Below, one piece after another: positions 1 through 10,674 of a stretch of DNA of 64,000 nt. A program made the translations under genes and the position numbers. Source of the stretch: Corynespora cassiicola (taxonomy: Eukaryota; Ascomycota; Dothideomycetes; Pleosporales; Corynesporascaceae); NCBI GenBank assembly GCA_022059125.1, contig JAEUWY010000006.1, positions 2,666,001 through 2,730,000 on the forward strand. Direction: 5' to 3'. The first letter of the stretch is position 1. Every line of letters begins with the position of its first letter. Below the pieces are notes generated by a model. That model saw only the letters and a list, made by a program, of their open reading frames with translations. It ran no database searches and was not told the DNA's origin.

Positions 1-201
1 TAGAAGTTTTTCAGGTACAGAAGGAATAGTATGCACATATCCAACTGTTTCTGAAGTTCCTAGCACCCCCCATAACCTTGTGATAGTCTCAGGGCAGATT
101 ATTTCGTTTTGTGGCGCTCCCAATCCCTCTGACCTAAGCGCCCCCAAACATCTATCTACAGCATGTGTAATATGAATTCGTGTTGGTTGTGGAGCAGCCA
201 T
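1..201 (-). CDS. 5' part of an unrecognised gene running off the left edge
   Basis: An ATG at 201-199 on the minus strand opens a frame that stays open for 67 codons to the window edge. It begins MAAPQPTRIHITHAVDRCLG and looks like ordinary coding sequence, with no signal peptide or membrane segment. I do not recognise the family. The gene is divergent from the sequence to its right, so 201-390 probably holds its promoter. The product is cut by the window, so its length and function cannot be judged. Confidence 0.5.
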   Translation of the reverse strand, partial: MAAPQPTRIHITHAVDRCLGALRSEGLGAPQNEIICPETITRLWGVLGTSETVGYVHTIPSVPEKLL

Positions 202-393
202 CGGTCAACTCGCTCTTACTTGCACTATAAAGCCTCTCTACACTTCTTTCTTTCTGAAAAAAAATAAAGATTCATTGCTCCACATGCTGTGGCATGGAAC
301 GTACCCTGGATTTCATCAATACAATTCTCTTCATCATCATGATCCGTATGTTAACCCCTCTCTAAATTGGAACAATACTGAATTCCTGTCCAG

Positions 394-593
394 GCCCAGA
401 AACTGCTGCTGCTGTCTTAAGCATCGCGCTTGGACTTCACTTGTACTTTCGAATAGCTTCATTCTATTTTCTTGTTACGCTGGCGTGTTATTTGGCTGTC
501 CTCTACCACTATCCTGAAGGGAATTGGGTGTTTTGGGGAATATCAGCAGCCGTTGGAATTGGGATAGGTCATCTGGTCGCAGGGAACTTTTAG
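394..593 (+). CDS. 3' exon of a small membrane protein
   Basis: After a plausible splice acceptor (tccag at 389-393) a frame of about 66 codons runs to TAG at 591-593. It encodes about three hydrophobic stretches: one around AAVLSIALGLHLYFRIASF, one around YFLVTLACYLAVLYH, and a glycine-rich last one, WGISAAVGIGIGHLVAGNF. Upstream exons were not resolved; a stop lies in frame just before the acceptor. The family is not recognised. The following 250 bp carries a decayed copy of the same exon. Confidence 0.4.
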
Positions 594-659
594 CCATAAG
601 CCAATAAAGCTGAACTGTCCAATAGACAGCAAGTGGTTTTTTGCAAAAAAGCCAAGTGA

Positions 660-840
660 ATGATATTTGTAATACGCATCCATGCCAGATACAATGTTAC
701 TGCAGTTTCCATGCATTTGAAACCTCGGCGCTTACTTTGAAAAAATACGTAATCTATTCAATAGCTTCATCATCGCATAAAGTCATTTCGGCTTTTTTTC
801 TGTTAGCCTGGATGCGCCATCTGGTCGGACGCAATATCTA
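660..840 (+). pseudogene. decayed duplicate of the preceding membrane-protein exon
   Basis: The stretch carries ETSALTLKKY, an IASS motif and an end HLVGRNI-stop. These echo ETAAAVLS, RIASF and HLVAGNF-stop in the exon at 394-593, in the same order and orientation, but the hydrophobic core is shortened. This suggests a tandem duplication followed by deletion. Similarity is patchy, and the call is inference from matching blocks. Confidence 0.25.
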
Positions 841-905
841 GAAAAACCGTTGGATAATATGATTCGATCCCTATCACAAGCTAGCTCTTCTTGGACACTC
901 AACCG

Positions 906-918
906 CCCCCCCCCCCCC
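906..918. repeat. poly-C run
   Basis: A run of 13 cytosines, unusual in otherwise AT-leaning intergenic sequence. No function is visible. Confidence 0.8.
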
Positions 919-1185
919 TTGCTAGTAGATGTCACGAAGTACATGCCTAAACGAGGTAGCGCTGTTGGAATCAGAACTACCACCTGATTATGCGCACAGA
1001 CAACGTAATAAGGTGGCTAGATAAATAATCTGTCGCATTCCCGATAATCATACTGTCAGTTTCCGTTCTTATTAAACGCTGTCAATTTGCCTGCCTATCA
1101 TGCCCCCAAAAGAATCAAACAACAATCACACGAAGAAGTGAGCCGAAAAGTCCACTTTTTCTTTTCAAAACTTATGGACTTCTAG

Positions 1186-1602
1186 AACTTAGCCCGAATT
1201 CGTAAGAATCAACAGAACTCGCGGAAAAGAAAACGTGAATATGTGTCGGAGCTAGAATGCAAGGTTCAATTATATGAGCAACAGGGTGTCCAAGCCGGAA
1301 AAGTGCTTCAAGAGGCTGCGAAGAAAGTAGATGAAAAAAATCAACAGCTTCTTCAACGTATAAAACTGCTCGAATGGGAACTAGCGTGGAAAAATCAAGA
1401 ATGTGCTGCCTTGTTAGGAGGCAAGGCTGGGTCGTTGCATCACCATTTTCTGCAGCAAAACCATCCTGACTCTTGGCTACAACAACCTCCCAGCTCTTCA
1501 GAGGGTACTTTTCTGAAAGGTTCACGACAAATCGAGGGGAGTATGCAAAATCGAGCAGAATCATCAGCTGCTTACATTGGATCTACATATGTACCGTATT
1601 AG
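1186..1602 (+). CDS. bZIP transcription factor exon
   Basis: The frame reads RIRKNQQNSRKRKREYVSEL, a bZIP basic region with the N-x7-R pattern (N-QQNSRKR-K) of fungal bZIP proteins, followed by an amphipathic leucine-containing stretch and a Q/S-rich tail ending at TAG. A TAG lies in frame at 1183-1185, so the exon must begin at a splice acceptor (ttctag at 1185, or ttag at 1192). A candidate first exon starts at ATG 1100 and ends at a GTGAGC donor at 1138, but neither acceptor restores the frame. The gene is therefore either damaged or its first exon is elsewhere. The DNA-binding role follows from the family. Confidence 0.5.
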   Translation, partial: NLARIRKNQQNSRKRKREYVSELECKVQLYEQQGVQAGKVLQEAAKKVDEKNQQLLQRIKLLEWELAWKNQECAALLGGKAGSLHHHFLQQNHPDSWLQQPPSSSEGTFLKGSRQIEGSMQNRAESSAAYIGSTYVPY

Positions 1603-2000
1603 ATTTGGCACTAGGAAAAAGTTCTTTCATCTAGAAATTTGCCAAATTTCTGTGCGTTATATTTACCAAGAGCGTGAATTACCGGGCGGTCAAAATTGGA
1701 CCCAATATTAACGAATGCTTATTAGTCAACCCAGTGGCGCGCTAGTGATGTTGGGAAAACTGAATACGAGAAAAAATGCCAGCATTAGCTGCTTTACAGC
1801 TCATATGTCTCATGTAAACTCACCATCCTACGATCCTCCCAGCCACATCTGACTTCTCTGATGATCATTCAGGAAGGATGCTTACCGCGAGGTACCTGCC
1901 CGATAATACCCCATTCAATAGAGTCCAGAGATATATAAGAGTTATCAAACGTTCTATAACCTCAGAACGTCATCTATTTTATTCTCTCCACTAGATTGAT

Positions 2001-2376
2001 ATGAAACATAGGGTGACTGGATGGTCTGTCGGCTTCCCACAACTTTATTTTCACTAACATAATCTGCAGTCAAACATGTCGTCAGAGGAAAATAAAATGT
2101 GACAAAACAGGGCCTGTTTGTGGGAACTGCTCCAAATCAAGCAGGAGATGCATCCCTCGCTCTTCCAACCCTATATCGGATGGTATAAGCCTAGAAAACA
2201 TTCATACATATGGTGTGAAATTCAGCAAGGATGTTACATGGAACAATATCCCCACGACAAGTACGACCCACCCGCCTCCTTTGTCTACCATTCATTCTCA
2301 TGCACTGAGTAGTATTTTTCTGCATTCCGGCAACACCACACACATATTCCGAAGAGGATACTACTATTATTTATAA
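2001..2376 (+). CDS. Zn(II)2Cys6 transcription factor, short or truncated
   Basis: Exon 1 (2001-2023) and exon 2 (2070-2376) join across a 46-bp intron with a CTAAC branch site and ctgcag acceptor. The join creates the first cysteine codon and gives MKHRVTGCQTCRQRKIKCD, followed by PVCGNCSKSSRRC. All six cysteines of the C-x2-C-x6-C-x-n-C-x2-C-x6-C binuclear zinc cluster are present, so the splice is well supported. After about 65 further residues rich in T, S and P the frame stops, giving 109 aa, far shorter than typical members. The downstream bZIP-tailed unit is in another frame and may once have been joined to it. The donor (GTCTGT) is atypical. Confidence 0.55.
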
Positions 2377-3018
2377 CGGCTTTACCTTATCTGTTCCAGA
2401 CCGCTTTTTAGAAGATTCACCTGCTCTATTCAGATATCAACAAGCTGTTATCGATTGGGGCCTAATCTATCTTGTCTCGCAGATAACCAGGGTACATGTA
2501 ATTGGTTCGCTTTCTGCAGCACCAAAGCTAGCTGTTTCACAGTTACTGCTCCCACCAACGGAATGGAACATGCTTTCAAAAAAGCTTTGCATTCCATTTT
2601 GCACAGTTAGAAAAAACGGATTTGTAGTTGCAGGGCTGTTTGCAACTGGAGTGGACAAGTGCTTTAACTTTGCTGACTGCGGTAGAAATGATCTTCCTTT
2701 TGATTTAGAACAGGCTCTTTCATCTTTTCTCGAACGGTATGATTCCAAAAATTATTACAGATAAACAATAACCTATTCAGTCTTGAAGAAAGCCATCTGG
2801 GCGATTTACGCGAAGAATATAACTTGATAGACAAGAGATATCGAAGGAAACTTGAGAAAAACCGCGAACACCAGCAAAGATTTCGTCTTGTGAAAAACAG
2901 CCGCGTGGGAAGTTTGGAAGAGAAGGTGAAGAATTTGGAGGGAGAGAACAGGGAGCTTCGAAAACGGTTGAAAATTTATGAAGACCGATTTGGCAGATCT
3001 CCTGATACGTTTGAATAG
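2313..3018 (+). pseudogene. bZIP-tailed unit, copy 1 (one frameshift)
   Basis: An open frame from about 2313 reads through NGFTLSVPDRF, ITRVHVIGSL and FVVAGLFATGVDKC to a stop just after SFLERYDSKNYYR. In a frame shifted near 2763 it continues into a textbook bZIP (2824-3018): N-x7-R in NREHQQRFR, then x9-L and leucines at heptad spacing, ending DTFE-stop. The upstream domain matches the unit at 3460-4114 in the same order. The frameshift between the two halves is inferred from that comparison. I do not recognise the upstream domain. Confidence 0.45.
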
Positions 3019-3459
3019 ACTGGTCTTTTTGCTTAAATGTGTGGCTAGCTTTGCGTCATCGAATATATGATTAATGTAGTTGACAAGTAATTGTTAGGGA
3101 GTTTTAGACGGCCTATAATACTCGATCAAGTCTAATTGTGGGCAAAAGAACGCGAACTGATTTTATTTTGCATTCATCAAGAAATTCTAGGAAGATTTTC
3201 TGAATTGGGTCTCTTGCATATCGAAATCAGTTAATCCCTTATTCATTTGAATCAATATCTCATTAGAAATTATCATTTTATAATTCTATCAGCCATAGCT
3301 AACGTTTTGTGACAGAATTTTCGTATTTGTAAATATCAGGTGATCAAGTAGAATTGCTGGCGGAGCATCTACTTAATAGAGACTAGCTAAACAAAATTCA
3401 GGGACATATATGACACAGCAGACGGCCTGTGATCCTCAATCTCTCTCCATCTCTTCATC

Positions 3460-4114
3460 TTGCTGCATCAATATGCCCAAGGAAAAGTTCAATGGCATGG
3501 ATATAATATTCCTAGAACGCTTTTTGAAGGATTGGGATCTTCTTCTAAACACCAAAAAGCTGCAATCGTTTTTGGTCCAATCTATCCGGTGTCAGAGACC
3601 ACTCAAGTATATGTACTTGGTTCGCTCGGTGAAAAATTCACAATTTTGCAGCTTCTATTTCCACGGAAGCAAAGTAGCAAGTTTGAGAAACATTTATATA
3701 TTTAAATTTGCCCTGTGGAGAAGAAGAAACATGTTATCGCTGGATTGTTTGTTTATGCAACGGAAAAGTGTAATAATCTTCTTACCCGTTCTGATAAACG
3801 TGTCTATCCCCTACATCTAAATCAGAGCTACACGAGTTTACTCAAAAGGTATGGCTCCAAAAACTTCCAAAAGAATGATAATAATGTAATCAGTCTTTAT
3901 AAAAACGAGATGGTGTACTTTCAAGAGTCTTTAACACAAGTCAACAAAGACAATGAAACTGTAAGTCAGAAGTTTTTGCATTAGAAACTCAAGCTTGCAA
4001 GCTGTGCAGATACTCAAAGGAAATCGCAATGCCCAAAATAAAGTGCGCCTCGAGGCACGCCGGCGCATTGAGAGTATAGAGGAGCAAACTACGAAGCTAG
4101 AGGAGAAGAACTGA
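3460..4114 (+). pseudogene. bZIP-tailed unit, copy 2 (in-frame stops)
   Basis: Paralogue of the unit at 2313-3018. VYVLGSLGEKFTILQLLFP, VIAGLFVYATEKC and SLLKRYGSKNF align with VHVIGSL, VVAGLFATGVDKC and SFLERYDSKNY. The frame is broken by TAA at 3703-3705, where copy 1 reads through. A GTAAGT intron (3961-4009) then joins in frame to GNRNAQNKVRLEARRR, again N-x7-R, but the zipper is cut by TGA at 4112-4114 after one heptad. The reading frame goes on beyond this stop to about 4213. Two stops make a functional bZIP unlikely. Confidence 0.45.
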
Positions 4115-4371
4115 GAACTTTATGAACGATTGACCTTAGTAGAATCTCTGATTTCTTCCTTGATACAGATAAATCGCACTTTGGAGGTTTCTGCTTTGTC
4201 GTCTTCAACATAATGCTGGCTATATGCAATCATATGCTCTGGGCTCTAACTATTCATGTTATTTTCGTTAGGTCATACAAGATAGTTCTGAATTACATTC
4301 CATATCTGTCACCTCTTAGATAGAATTATACGTATACACATTTTAGTGTTCACTATGCAGGTCCACTTTGT

Positions 4372-6730
4372 ATGGCCATGATTTGGGTTACGTCGGACAA
4401 GAGAGTATTGGATCGGCGAAACGATCCGCCATTGCCCGGCTTGGCAGTTCAAAGCGCTTCAATAGCTGAGAGTTGCCACATCCGCAACCCAGTAACGACA
4501 ATGAACGAAGTTAGTGCTCTCATTAGCTGCACGAGAAACTTACTTAGCGAATTGATACAACTTGAACGCTCTACATCACTGCTGCCATCTAACGGAGAAG
4601 AACGACACGCGACCAGGACGACACGAGTTGAGCATGAAAAGCTCTCCGAAATTCTTGGAACAATTATAAAGGATGCTCAGGACCTCAAAGAGAAATTTGA
4701 TAAGAAAGAGCATTTTCACGAGACGACACAAAAAATCGGTTTGCCCGACATACAGCAGGAAGAGCAAGAAGAGCGTCTTGACGACATCGCTGACAAAGAA
4801 ACCGACGATAAGGCTGACAGCGGCGACGATTGCGACAATAATGACGACACAGATGATAACAGCAACGAAGATGGTGAAGACGAAGATGATGCAGAGGACG
4901 AAGATGAGGACGAAGATGATGAAAACGATGAGGGCAGAAGGAACAAAAGCAACAGCCTCCAACCCAGAAACTATTCAAAAAGACAGGCCACAGAATCTAC
5001 CATTAACTTGAAGATGGAGAAAATGCGAGGCGCGATGATCGTATCCTTGGAGAACATGGCAAAAAAAGTACCTGACCAGTGCTATCTAAAGTTCAACATA
5101 GACGACTATGTATGTCCTGATTTCTCCAAAGCACAGAAGCCAAGCAGAGATTACATGCATGGGACGATCTACCAGAAGGATGGCCATAAGGTAACCGCAC
5201 GACAAGTCTCGGAGGATTTCAAGTTTCCAGTCCTGACCAGCCAATGGGCCGCGCCAACTCAAGATCAGCTTCGCGAATGCTTCCAAAGCGTATTTGATCA
5301 TCCACCTGAATGCCAACTACGCTATTTTGTTGGTCCTGTGCCTATGCCGTCCGATTATATTCCATACGTTGATGCAGGAGAGAGACTTCGACGAAGGAAC
5401 AATGGCAACCTGCCTGGCATCAACACCGCATATTGGTACATCAGTCAGCATGCAATGACACCATCGCCGCTTCACGTCGAGGACGCAGAGCTCGGATCCG
5501 TAAACTTGTTACTCGACGGCGCGCCCAAAGCATGGCTGTTTGTCCCTCCCTGGGAAAAGGATGCTTTTGAGAAGCGTTTGCAAGATCTATATGGTCATAC
5601 ACACCGAAAATGCTCGCAGAAAATCCGTCATTTGAACTGTCTGGTGTCGCCATCTCTACTAGAGCAATGGGAAATTGAGTACTTGGTGGACTACTGTCTT
5701 CCGGGAGAGATGATTTTCACGCATCGGAACGTGTATCACCAAGTGATTAATATGGGCCCCAACATTGCGGAATCTGTAAACGTCGAATTCAGTGATGCGC
5801 CAGAGATGCTGAGGGATTACACGTGGTGCAATTCCAAATGCGGGGAAAATGTTCTCACTGCGGCAGGCTTCTACGTACCCTCCAAACGAAAAGGCGATGT
5901 TTCGCATGCCCAGGACACAAAAAAACGCCTTCGGACGGGCAAAGATACGGAATTCCCCCAGTCGATCGACGAAAGTACAAAATATGTACTCGATAAGTTG
6001 TTTGATGCTATAGCAAGTCCAGAGGCGTTGATACAGCTCCGTGATCTGTGCCTTTTCATCCGGCAGGGGGGTCTAAAGCATATTCTCTGCCAGAGCAATA
6101 CTATTGCGGAACGCGTGCAAGCGCTAGATAGCGTTGAACGTGCAAAGTCTGGCTGTTCGGTAATACGACGCCTTCATCTGGTTCGACTGGTGGAGCGACG
6201 CGATGAGTTGAAGGCAGTCCACTTGAGTAAGCGTGGCTTGAGAACGAGAGATGATAATGAGCCGCGTATGCAGAGGGTCGAAACTTTGGCGTTGGATGAT
6301 CTCTTATCCGAGGCATACAAAAATTCGCAAAATACATCCAGTCGGGAGAAGCTTAAGAACAATCTCCGCAAGGGTCGCAATTGGGCGTCCCTAGCTTCTA
6401 CGTTCTCAAGTAGTGTACTCCTCTTAATCGAAGAAATGGATGGATTGACGGACACTAGGTATGCCCATGACACTAGTGTATATCCCAACTGACGGACGCA
6501 GTGTCGAGAGAATATCCGAGACGCATTTCTCTCGTTTTCTTACTTTGCTAGATCGAGAAAGAGGGGGTTTCTTACGACAGATTGGCAATGCTTTGGACAA
6601 TTTTGAGATAATGATATTGTTTCGAAATAACCTGGAGCTACAGTATACGTTCGAAAGTCTGGACGACAAGCAAATTAGGGGAGTAGCGCCAGACTCTTGT
6701 GAACTGCTCGAACTTTGTTCGTCAAGATAA
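4372..6730 (+). CDS. JmjC-domain protein
   Basis: Two exons (4372-6458, 6502-6730) join across a 43-bp GTATGC...GCAG intron and give 771 aa. The JmjC fold is recognised from SPLHVEDAELGSVNLLLDG, GAPKAWLFVPP and YCLPGEMIFTHRNVYHQV. The iron ligands would be H368, E370 and H456, and the 2-oxoglutarate lysine K386, in the order seen in KDM4-type enzymes. An acidic stretch of about 50 residues (about 136-188) precedes the domain, as in many chromatin proteins. No PHD, JmjN or ARID motif is evident, so the substrate is unknown; lysine demethylation or protein hydroxylation are the family options. It lies 390 bp upstream of the DUF3723 gene on the same strand. All key residues are intact. Confidence 0.8.
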
Positions 6731-6984
6731 GCGATTTGTCCAAAAACAGTTTCGCGTGTCTTGGCCAGTTTGTGGTTGTTGGGAACCATGAAACTGGCCA
6801 AGCTGTGCACGTGTCCATGCGACTAGACTATGAGCCAGGATCTACGTTTCGCCAGTATTCAATTTGAGCTATTAGAGTTAGTTATTCTGCTTTTACTATG
6901 TATTGCTATGTCGGAACTTGTCGGCCTAATCGAAACATCACGTGAGCCTTGAAAACTAGTGCGGCGCGTAAATATTCGTGCACG

Positions 6985-7042
6985 GTGATTTTGGTTTTCG
7001 GTTTCTGATTTTCGGTTTCTGGTTTTAGTTTTTGGTTTCCAT
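6985..7042 (+). repeat. TTTTCGGTTTC-type short tandem repeat
   Basis: Imperfect head-to-tail copies of a 10-12 bp pyrimidine-rich unit (ttttggttttcggtttctgattttcggtttc) lie just upstream of the DUF3723 gene. The same motif, or its complement, recurs near 38980, 40225, 41150, 43500-43610 and 44470-44610. Confidence 0.55.
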
Positions 7043-7119
7043 ATTAGAAGAACGAGGATCTCTGCGCATAATATGGGCGTAATTTCTGTTGACAACAGCT
7101 GAGGCCTTACGCCAGCATC

Positions 7120-9951
7120 ATGGCTACAAACAGCATAACAGAAGCAAGAGCAAACAGTTTCCTCGGTATCGCGCGCATCGACATCTCTAATCTCAAGTTT
7201 GATGTTGCTCTGAAAAATGAACATCGAGAGCAATCAAGCAAGGCAGCTGACCGTCTACTCAGTGTGTTCAAATTTGAAGGATGCCGTCGTCTTGAGGAAT
7301 GCAATTTCATTGACGCCCTGGTAGATGACGATCATTTAAACCAAGAATTAACGAAAATCAACTTGTCTACGACTGATTTTAAGGCCATAGGTGGAAAGTC
7401 TATTCTCGACCCTTCAGTAGTCCCAAAGCTCAGTTTACTCGTGGTCGATTGCCTCAATGGGCTACATCGTATCTTGGCAGCTAGGAAATATTTGGACAAG
7501 AATGAACAATGGTGGATTGTGAGACTTTATTCTCAACACGGTAAGTTAGATGCCCATGGCCTATCAGAAACTAAGCGCGGCAGAATTTGGAGATCGTGCC
7601 TCGAAACGACTCTACCAATCGTTCGCCCACGAACAGCTCTATACAGATGGTACAATTTTTCGGTTCATCTGCAAATACCGCAAGGAAAATGACAACACTC
7701 TCGAGAATCAATGGTGGGCTCGTCTGACAGAGACGAAACGAAAGGACCTTCGACAGCTGTTAGCGAATCAGCAGCTTTCTCAAGCATTTGACGACCTGCT
7801 AGAGTTTCCAGGCCTCTGGACACCTATCAAACTCGGTACATTACATCGATTGCACGGGTTAAGGTGTACAGAAGTAGGTAGTAATATATTAAGTGATAAA
7901 GAAGAACTAACGTAAAACAGGAACTTGTTGCGTACCTGAAACATGTTAAGTTAGTTTGGGGAAGAATTGCCCCCGGTTACTTAACACAATACGTCGACAC
8001 ATCTACAGTTCAAAGTCTTGAATTGCGCGCTCCAAAAACCTCTACAGAGGATAAAAAACATGTTCGAAGAATGATGGAAACATCAGCTGCGTTCTCGACT
8101 CTTCACGAAGATGCTAAAGCTGGGATATTAACGCGTATTGAAGCAATCGACTGCCTTATACCTTCTCTAAGGGCCTTTTTTGAGAATCAAAAGTATCTTG
8201 AGCCTTGTAGCACCATTTTGAAAAAACTTCTAGGTCCCCAGGAGAAACGAACGCTGTGGCGTGGGTTTTCTGCCGTGTATTTTCCAGAATCGAACCCCAT
8301 AATGGAAGTCTCAGAAAGGAATTACCGGTACATTCAAGCAGAACAAAGCGTTGTAAAAAAATTAGCCTATCTTCAACTATGGATGTTCTGTTTTAGATAC
8401 TTCCCAGAGATGACTTCAATACCTCCAAAACTCGACAAAAAGGCCATACACATAAGTCAAGGAATAGTGCAGAGAGATCACAAAGATAGGAGCCGTAGAG
8501 AGACGAAGCGATATAATCCAGGCTTGTGGAACCGATTAGGCTCTTTAGCCATCGCTCTTGGATTTAGAACAGACCTAGCTATAGAGCTCGCGAGCCAAGA
8601 CCCGGACACGGTGCATGCACTAGAGTTCCTACGTACGGCTCGTCCCAATTGGGGGGGCGATATAGAGCTTAGAGCATCCAATATCGCAGCCATATTAGCA
8701 GACATGAAGGAAAGCCAAGAATATGTTCCATCAGACATATTTACAAGCGAGCAAAGGTTGCCGTTAGAAAATCGTTGCGGAAGACCCCGGGATAGAGACC
8801 ATGCGACGGACAAAAAGTCGATGTTTTGTCCGATTCTACTCGAGAGTGTGCGGGAAGGAAATGACATTACACCTCTTTATGTGAAGAAAGACTTTATGAA
8901 AGCTTTTTTTCCATTTGGGCAGGCTTATGGGTCGATAGTAATCAACGGCCAGGTCGAACGCGCTCAAAGCCAAATGGATTTGGATGGCATGGCCGCCAAC
9001 ACGAACCCAAATACAGAAGAGCTTTATGCACAGGTTCAGCAGTTACAGTTCAAAGTTACACAGATGCAGAACGAGCGTGTATCATATCTGGATGAAGGTT
9101 TACGATTGAAGAATGAGCTCGAGAGGGTACAAGCGAGCCACGAAAGAATACAGAATGAATACACCAATCTCAACAATAGACACCACATACTATCACGACG
9201 TCATGAGCAGTGCGATGAAGGACGTCGAGAGGTAGTCGAGCAAATTAAATCGAAAAATCAGTCACTTTTCTATGAGTTGGAGAGAAGCAAAGAGAGCGAA
9301 GATGGGTGGAGGAAGGTGGCCCAAGGCGAAGAGATCAAAGTCAGAGAGTTGAAGTCCATGCTCGATTTGGCCAACAGCCGAATAAAAGAACTAGAGAATT
9401 CATCCGTGGACGACGAGGTCTTCGAACACTACGAAAATTCCAACTCGCCTCCTCCAGAAAGTCAGAAGATATTGCCAGGCCATTTGGTGGGCCCGTACGA
9501 GGGTGAACCACTAGGATATGTCGTAAGCAAGCTTATTGAAGCACTGAAAATGACGGAAGGCGGAGAGAAAACCGCTGATATCAATCTGATAACGAAACCA
9601 CCATTTTCGAATTGTTTTGAATTCATAATAGCGCAGAAGTTTCATCACACGTACAGAACCTTTCGGATGGAAATTGCAGAACATGCTCAAACCCAGTTTT
9701 TGGAACATATAAACGAATGGAAAACTTCTAGCGATGCAAGTATCTGCAGAGATACCACAGCTGGCACAGACCAAGTAACCCTGAAGATGGTTACAGAGCA
9801 TACTATTAGCTGGGAAATGATGGAAACGTGGTATTCTCAACGATCTCGCCTGATCATAGGCAATCGAAACACGATAGCGAACTTGATCTATGATGTAGGA
9901 AATCTGCAGATGGGTAGAATGCCGGCTTACTCGGACGAAGAAATTCTATGA
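7120..9951 (+). CDS. DUF3723 family protein
   Basis: Three exons (7120-7540, 7584-7873, 7921-9951) join in frame across 43- and 47-bp introns (GTAAGT...CAG; GTAGGT...ACAG with AACTAAC branch) into 913 aa. Family hallmarks seen: RILAARKYL, WWIVRLYSQ, LYTDGTIFRFICKY, ENQWWARLTETKRKDLRQLL, FPGLWTPIKLGTLHRL, VQSLELRAPKTSTEDKK, PSLRAFFENQKYLEPC. The second half holds a long coiled coil (about residues 560-720) and a C-terminal domain. The biochemical role of DUF3723 is not known; it is a recurrent accessory gene of fungal Starship elements. No lesion is seen. The gene starts 390 bp after the JmjC gene, and a TTTTCGGTTTC-type repeat lies in its promoter. Confidence 0.8.
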
Positions 9952-10674
9952 ATCTGAATGGGTAACTACAAAGATGAAAATGTTACGTGTATTGGAAACA
10001 ATAAGCGCGATTGAAAGTCCCTCCACAACGTCACCCACAACGTCGCGAGACACACAGTGTAGCGAGACGAATCACAGGTACTTTGGGTCTCCCTCAATAT
10101 GCAGCCCCCAACAGGCCGATAACTTATAATTCTGGAAAGAAATACCATATTTTGGCTTTCTCCGAATATTCTCCATTCTTTCAATACAAATATTACCATC
10201 ATGTCGTGGCCTTCGTGACTGGCCAAAAATCAGGGATCCTGTAGCCAAAAATCAACACCATTGAAGAGATGACTCCCAACGCAGCTTTTCAAGCCTCTTG
10301 AAGTCATTTGTATGATGAGCCGCTTATGTAAAATCGCTCGATTGCAGGGACTGGCTTATATTGGCCTTGCAGCTACTGTAACAGGTAGAGTTTTGCGGCA
10401 TTGCCCCCCTGGTCAGTACCTTGAACCTAAGCGAGCAAGGGACACGGCGGAAAGACGGGTGATAGCGCGGTACCAAATCTTACATAATATCAATGTCAGA
10501 CGTATACACGTGATCAGAAGTGACCCTATTGGCTATACCATGGGAGTCAGTCCAGGCTCTACTCCGATCGCAGAAGTGTACACAGATAGACACCAGCAAA
10601 ATTGCCATAAAACAGTCATTGCCCACGTAGACTACCTGATTGTAACTCAGCTATACAATTCCACAAAACCAGCC

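Noticed and set aside
4576..5011. Frames rich in Met/Lys or Ser opposite or beside the acidic stretch of the JmjC gene
   Set aside because: Shadows of the GAA/GAT-rich coding sequence; they have no motif of their own.
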